DNA of 41,727 nt, taken from positions 3,312,463-3,354,189 of the forward strand of contig NC_049979.1 in assembly GCF_000003815.2 (NCBI RefSeq), given 5' to 3'. A model generated the notes under the pieces. That model had not been told where the DNA came from. It worked only from the letters and a program-made list of their open reading frames with translations, and searched no databases. A program made the position numbers and the translations under genes. Origin of the DNA: Branchiostoma floridae (Eukaryota; Chordata; Leptocardii; Amphioxiformes; Branchiostomatidae). Positions 29,311 through 41,727 of this stretch are shown here, one piece after another. The stretch's first letter is position 1. The number at the start of each line of letters is the position of its first letter.

Positions 29311-32300
29311 CTACTCCTCCCCCTGCGTGGGGGGCTCCTGGTAGTACGGCCCGGCCATGGCGCGCAGCAGCTCTGCCCCGAAGTCGCTGCGGCTGAGACG
29401 GGAGTGCGCGTGCGCCGGGGACAGCTTGTACATGATGTAGGCGTTGTTCATGGCCAGGCTGAGGACCGTCCAGAACAGCTGCTGCCACGTCTTGCTGGGC
29501 TTGTAGGAGATGATGTACCAAGAGTACTTCTCGTTGTACTTGTCGATGTACTTGATGTGGTTCTGAAACAGAGGAGAAGATTCTTAAGAAGTAGATGTAC
29601 ATTGTTGTATTGTCATCACTATTGTCAAGAATATACTGTAAATGCAGAAACGTTCGCGGTGGTTTAATGTTCGCGGTTTTTGCGGTGGTCCCTTCACCGC
29701 AACCTTAAAACCACCGCGAACATTTTTCCATGGCAGTAACAGTAAGAGAGTACAGTGCCTCAGGTGCTACTGCGAACTTAATACCACCGCAAAAAGTCCT
29801 TTTTCCCGCTACCACGAAATTAAATCCCTGCGAATCTACATGCATTTTACAGTATCATAATAATCACATGCCTATATTCATTTGGGACCACATTGTGTTA
29901 CACCATGAGGGAATTTTACTGTGTATGCAATAAAAACAAACAAGCAAACAAACAAACAAACAAAGTGAAGCAGCCCACCTGGAAGGCCTGCACAGCCTCG
30001 AGACACGGCCGTTCCTCGTCAGGCCTCCGGTTCTTCTTCACGACCAGCTTCCCCTGCGCCGCGGGCGAGAACGCGTTCGTCAGCAACCTGGGGGGAGGGG
30101 GGCAAAGTGGTCTTGTTGTGAGAGTTGTTGACAATTGTTAGCCTGTATTCACACAGTCTCTTGCTGGCTGGGGTTAATGACCTGCTCCTAGGTGGTGGCA
30201 ACTAGGAGTGTGATTTTAGTCAGGCTACTGACTTGATGACTTGAACTATGATGCCCGCGAATGTTTGATATTGACTTGGAATCTACTGGTTCTGGGTTTA
30301 AACTCCACCAGACCCCAAAGTCGTGCCTTTCTAAATAGAACTTTACACCTACTTCATCACTTGGGTCAGGTAAAATCGAGTGCCTAGCTTTGATAGGACA
30401 TAAATCTGGAGGCCCCATGTTTAAAGAGAGCCACACCTAGAGCATGTTAAAGAATCCACCATACTTTATCGAAAATGGTCCATTTCTGTGTGAGAAGATG
30501 AAATAATCCTGACTGGATATGCAGCTTGTACTTTATTTACAGTTGTTTACAGGGGGTTTAACCTTAGTAACTTGTTGTTTGAAACAAATGAACAGACAAA
30601 CCTGAAGGGGTTGCGTGGCGAGTTCCACAACACAGCGGAATATCTGCATTGGAACAAAGTATCAAGAAATGGACAAAAGTAGACACTATGTACATGGTAC
30701 GCAAAAACTACCAGGTGTCACATCAACTAACAATTCAGACCTCTGCTCTCTCTGTGACATTTCTATCTCAGTTGTTATTGCTAGGTTTGCATATAATAGT
30801 GAAGCTTCAGTAAGCTGTAGAGTCATGTGTTAAATTGTCTCAAGCAAGACTACTAAGAGCATGATGTATTTTTATGAGTACTTTACTGGAGATTCTAAGC
30901 AAGTAAACAAACAAACAAACAAACAAACCTGCCCTTGGTGCGGACGATGCTGTCATACTTCCGCAGGGATGCCGGAGGCTTGGCGAGAACGCTGGTGGGG
31001 ATACCATCTAGTAAACAAACAAACAAACAAACAAACCTGCCCTTGGTGCGGACGACGCTGTCATACTTGCGCAGGGATGCCGGAGGCTTGGCGACAACGC
31101 TGGCGGGGATACCATCTAGTAAACAAACAAACAAACAAACAAACAAACCTGCCCTTGGTGCGGACGATGCTGTCATACTTGCGCAGGGATGTCGGAGGCT
31201 TGGCGAGAACGCTGGCAGGGAGTCCCTCGCAGTCGGTGTGCCTGGCGTCCGTGACGACCCCGCAGCCGTACACGCCGTGGGACTCGAGCTCGCGGAACAG
31301 ACGCAGGCTGGTGTTGGCCGGGATGCAGAACACAATGTGGTTCCGTCCCGAGCCAATCAGGTCGGAGCAGAGGTCGCGGGCGACGGAGTAACCTTTCTCG
31401 TGGTGGCTCAGGCTGTCGCTCTTCTCCTTCACATGGATGTGGATCTAGGAAAGCAGATACATGTTTATTTTTTTTTTATTTACTAGGGGGGATTCACTTC
31501 AAAACAAGGCTCGTGGAGCCACTCCAGCATTTTGGATTGCGCTGGATTTAGGTGGCAATTTTTTTATTTCCTACATGTAACATTAACGGCTGTGCTTGCG
31601 ATAGAAAGCAAAACATCTCCAGATATACTGTCTTAATGGAATTTTTTGGCATAGAAAGTGTATATTCCAATGGGACGGCCAAATACAGGAATGAGACCAT
31701 TTTACCTTGTACTTAGGTACCCACCCCTAGATAGGGTTATGGACATCAAACATGGAGGAACACACAGACAGCTCACCTGGGAGATGAACCCTGTAGCTGT
31801 GCACTGTAAACATGGAGGAACACACAGACAGCTCACCTGGGAGATGAACCCTGTAGCTGTGCACTGTCGCACCCAGAGGTTGAACCGTTTCTTCTTGCGC
31901 CGTTTCCTGTCCAGGTGGCGCGACCACATCAGCGGCTCCTCCTCCAGCGGAGGCTCGTGGATCACGTGGGTCTAAAGCGAAGATGTCAAAATACCTTTGT
32001 TATTCGTCAATGAAGATTAGACATCCAGGTAATAAGATATGCTAAAAAAGAAAATTTAACTTTTTGGAACTAAATGTTCATGGGAACGAATCATTTCTTA
32101 CTGTCACCAAGACAAATTATTTGTTATCAGTAATGATAAGTTCTCGTTACAGTCGTCACCATGAAAACCGAAAACCATTCAACATAAAAGTACATTGGAA
32201 AAATCAGGAATTGCAGTATCAGGTACCTGGGCAGTCTTGAACTCATTCCGGAAGGAGTTCTGCACGGTCTCGAGGAAGGGGCGGATCTTGCGCAGACTGT

Positions 32301-33514
32301 CGCCCTGCTGCTGGCCGCTGGAGGACACCACGTGGAAGTAGCGCATGATGCGCTGGAAGCGGCGCTGCGTCAGGATGCTCGCCATGACCGGGTTGTACGT
32401 TATCTCGTCAGCCTCCCACAGGGCGGAGATGTCCTCGGAGAAGACGCCGTGCACCAGGCTGGTGTACATGAAGATGGCCATGAACGCCTGCGAAATGGAC
32501 AAGATTTCACCCATAAATAATTTGTGGTATTTTGTGACTTTGGGGCTATATCTGAGCATAATGTACTACTGTATGTGTAGTGGGCTTTTCATTTTCAGTT
32601 CAGCCCCCCTTAAATATGCTGCTGCACAGGACCATCTCCAGGACCTGTCACTCCGTCCTGGGACAGAAATTTGCCTGTTGGGACGGAATATAAATTCCAC
32701 CCCATCTGTCCAAAATATCTTCACTTCCTGACATGTAACTACGGTACATGTGCTTTCCTAAGTTTAAAATGGAATTGGGAAAGATTAACATGGAAAATTA
32801 ACAACATGCATGATGGTCCCAAACAATGAGTGGGACGGACAAAAGTAATTAAAAGACACAGCCTCACAAATAAGCATCAGGACACAACCTGGAGCATAAT
32901 TTGTTTGAACCATTGTTTTTTCATGAAAGCTCAAATCGGCCCGTAGGCTACTTTTCATTGAGGTCATGAGGGAAGAGGCAAGGGTCAGACAACGCATTAA
33001 TGTAGAGATACAGTTTAAAGTCCTAATGAGTCTTTTCAATCAATACCTTCATCTCCGCGAGGTCCACATTCCGCCACTCCTCGTCCCGGCCGTTCTTCAG
33101 CTGGTACTTGTGTGCATAGCGATTGGTCTGCTGCACGATGGCGCTCAGGACGGGCTCCGGGACCAGCAGGTGGAAGAAGTCGATCGGCCGCATGTCCGGC
33201 GTGACGTCTCGGACCGGCCCGACCGTTTCGCCGTCGCTGAAGCACGGGGGGTCGAAGTGAGTGATGTCGGCCGTCCACCCTCCATCATCGGCACTGCCGC
33301 CTCCATCCTCATCTGCATCACCCATCTCCTCAGAATCCTCATCATCATCATCCGATTGGCTCATCTCGGAGCCGGTGCTGGCGTCGTCCGAGCTTGCCGA
33401 CCCGCCGAACATGTCGTCGGAAATCTGGAGCCCCTCGTGATCCGCCGGGTTGGACGGAGGTCTCAGGAGATGTTGGAGGCCGGCCGGCCGTCTCTGCTCC
33501 TCCTCATCATCCAT
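29311..33514 (-). CDS. PGBD5: PGBD5 ortholog, domesticated piggyBac-derived protein, seven exons
   Basis: Exons, 5' to 3': 33514-33047, 32487-32227, 31971-31837, 31444-31149, 30643-30602, 30087-29979, 29562-29311. All introns are GT-AG and phases agree, giving 1563 nt (520 aa plus stop). Start ATG at 33514; the frame upstream opens only with GTG. The N terminus is acidic and Ser-rich (disordered), followed from about residue 105 by the transposase-like region with DFFHLLVPEPVL, EMKAFMAIFMYTSLVHG, RIMRYFHVV and KIRPFLETVQNSFRNEF. HVIHEPP lies where piggyBac enzymes have their first catalytic Asp (DE). Then come NLWVRQCTATGFISQ, LLTNAFSP, KPSKTWQQLFW and NNAYIMYKLS. These fit vertebrate PGBD5, a neural-expressed domesticated family member; whether it retains any recombinase activity is debated. 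Exon 5 is only 42 bp. Exons 3, 4 and 7 end in local tandem duplications. Confidence 0.9.
29634..29854 (+). mobile_element. MITE-like element TACTGTAAATGCAGAAA, copy 1
   Basis: Starts TACTGTAAATGCAGAAACGT and ends TGCATTTTACAGTA, with several internal CGCGGTGG/CCACCGCGAA motifs. It lies in PGBD5 intron 6. Sister copies are at 37912-38103 (-) and 40894-41103 (+). Inverted ends and TA at the borders fit a Tc1/mariner-type non-autonomous element; that class is an inference. Confidence 0.75.
30904..31240 (-). repeat. triplicated exon-4 end plus (GTTT)n splice-donor tract in PGBD5
   Basis: The true exon 4 ends at 31149 with GGGCAG|GTTTGT, where the donor is the first unit of a GTTT repeat. About 80 bp of exon end plus the GTTT tract recur with potential donors at 31037 and 30929. 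Copy spacings are 112 and 108 bp, the difference being one AAAC unit. Each extra copy is preceded by TTTACTAG, a possible weak acceptor. Confidence 0.85.
31747..31866 (-). repeat. exact 60-bp tandem duplication across the exon-3 splice donor of PGBD5
   Basis: 31747-31806 and 31807-31866 are identical. Each copy holds the last coding bases of exon 3 and the donor CAG|GTGAGC. The proximal donor ends the exon at 31837. The distal donor at 31777 would lengthen it by 60 bp (20 codons) with no stop. Confidence 0.93.
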
Positions 33515-34272
33515 GGTGCTGATGCTGCAGGGGGATTGAGGGCGGGGCACTTCCTGAGATGCTGACTATGCTAAGGTCAGCTACAGGATATTCTGCAGAT
33601 TTAAGTCAATGTGAGGCTCTATATACCTTCAGAAACACTGTAAAATTTATTACAGCAAACAATTTCTTCTTGCCTCTCACTTGCCACACAGTTTAGAACT
33701 ACATGTCAAAGGTCATCGGTGTATCGAGTTCACGCATGCGTGATTTCATGTTATGTAAGAAAACCTGTGATTGGCCAATTTTTGCCCAGTTCGTCTTAAG
33801 AATTGTTCACTTTTGTCAGATACGTCCCCAATGTTCCACAGTGAAGCTGTCATTCCTACAATATTTTCGCGGGAAATGATACTCCAAAAGGTCGCACGTT
33901 CCACCAGAGAGGTCACGCGCTGATCCGACCAATCAGAGACCGCCTTACAACCGGAAAAGCTGTCTGCAAAAAATACGTGGCGGACCTGTGTTGTTTATGA
34001 TGTTTAGCTTGAGCTAGAGCTAACATGACGAAACGAAATGGATCAAAGAAGGGCTTGACGTACTCTTAAGACTATAAGCTTTCTGTTGTTGTCTCATATT
34101 CTGACAGGATCGTCGACAGCGGCCTAACAGGTTCGATTTTTACGTGAAAACGGTTCAACCAGGAAGTGAGCTGCCCCCCTCCCACCGGTCTCTGTGTCCA
34201 CCCTTCAGGGAACCGCCGCTTGTGCGATCTTGCCACAGCTGCTAGCTGATAAAACTCCGGAGAACTTTTATA
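33515..34272. promoter_or_regulatory. divergent promoter region between PGBD5 and SEL1L
   Basis: 758 bp separate the two start codons, on opposite strands. Seen here: the 14-bp palindrome TCACGCATGCGTGA at 33730-33743 (NRF1-like), ATTGGCCAAT at 33770-33779, and a CCAAT at 33929-33933 in GACCAATCAGAG. No TATA box is evident. Sharing of these elements by both genes is inferred from spacing only. Confidence 0.5.
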
Positions 34273-41505
<7,233 letters not shown>

Positions 41506-41619
41506 TAGCTTCAATCCATTTGTTTCTGCTTGTCCAGAGCAAAGTTACATGTTTTTGCCAATACAAATTTTAAAGGCAACCGTAGTCTCTTTCTTTGATG
41601 TGCTGATGAAACCATATTG

Positions 41620-41727
41620 GCCATTAATAAAGGGTTAATGCCCCGGCCCGAGGTGTATATGGTGAGATAATCCCTGGTCAGGAGCTATAACCACCGAATA
41701 AACCACCGAGTGAGCGCAGCGAACGAG
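41620..41727. repeat. probable interspersed repeat cut by the window end
   Basis: TTAATGCCCCGGCCCGAGG ... ACCACCGAATAAACCACCGAG followed by TGAGCGCAGCGAACGAG. The sharp change in composition after exon 8 and the structured GC-rich sequence suggest a transposon end, but only one side is visible. Confidence 0.35.

Noticed and set aside
29066-29400. CRISPR-like array
   Set aside because: The 56-bp units are contiguous copies of coding sequence with no unique spacers, in a eukaryotic gene.
30861-31486. Plus-strand frames of 176 and 183 codons over PGBD5 exon 4
   Set aside because: They are antisense shadows of the triplicated exon end; the NKQTNKQT repeats are translations of the AAAC microsatellite.
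29311-33514. An active piggyBac transposon
   Set aside because: The gene has seven phased exons, no terminal inverted repeats or TTAA borders at its ends, and a His at the first catalytic Asp position.
32966-33565. 199-codon plus-strand frame
   Set aside because: Antisense of PGBD5 exon 1, which is supported by homology and splice phase.

Overview
The window reads as animal nuclear DNA, most probably a cephalochordate (amphioxus, Branchiostoma). The reasons are split genes with GT-AG introns, a metazoan receptor tyrosine kinase (RTK) family, an intron-containing ortholog of PGBD5 (a domesticated piggyBac gene known from cephalochordates to humans), a SEL1L gene, and many short foldback transposons. 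Runs of N (two of exactly 100, one of 121) mark it as draft scaffold sequence.

Layout. Positions 1-1300 are non-coding with small minisatellites. Positions 1305 to about 23000 hold a head-to-tail array of four copies of a unit of about 5.7 kb. Each unit has one uninterrupted receptor gene on the + strand (ATGs at 3039, 8729, 13831 and 19464) plus a spacer with promoter and 3' end. Copies 1 and 4 are intact, copy 2 has a 121-N gap but keeps frame, and copy 3 is frameshifted and scrambled next to a contig gap. The receptors have a signal peptide, a cadherin-like segment, an unrecognised Cys-containing region, EGF-like, Ig-like and further EGF-like modules, one membrane span and a tyrosine kinase domain. 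The modules recall Tie receptors, but the family is not certain.

Positions 23280-24847 (- strand) hold a two-exon gene for a basic protein whose C-terminal half resembles C1orf115. Positions 24848-29300 are gene-poor and rich in MITE-like foldback elements. Positions 29311-33514 (- strand) hold a complete seven-exon PGBD5 ortholog of 520 codons. A divergent promoter region of 758 bp separates it from SEL1L on the + strand (exons from 34273 to 41476, running off the window), the ER-associated degradation adaptor.

The most unusual features are: (i) the intronless, tandemly amplified RTK family, in which copy 1 differs mainly in one extracellular region while the kinase stays nearly constant, and copy 2 has Tyr for His in the HRD catalytic motif; and (ii) repeated local tandem duplications placed exactly on gene-structure boundaries in PGBD5 (two splice donors and the stop codon) and SEL1L (two splice acceptors). 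One of them offers an in-frame 20-codon alternative exon extension. The genes do not form a pathway: the RTKs would signal at the cell surface, SEL1L acts in the ER membrane, and PGBD5 is a transposase-derived protein reported as nuclear in vertebrates.
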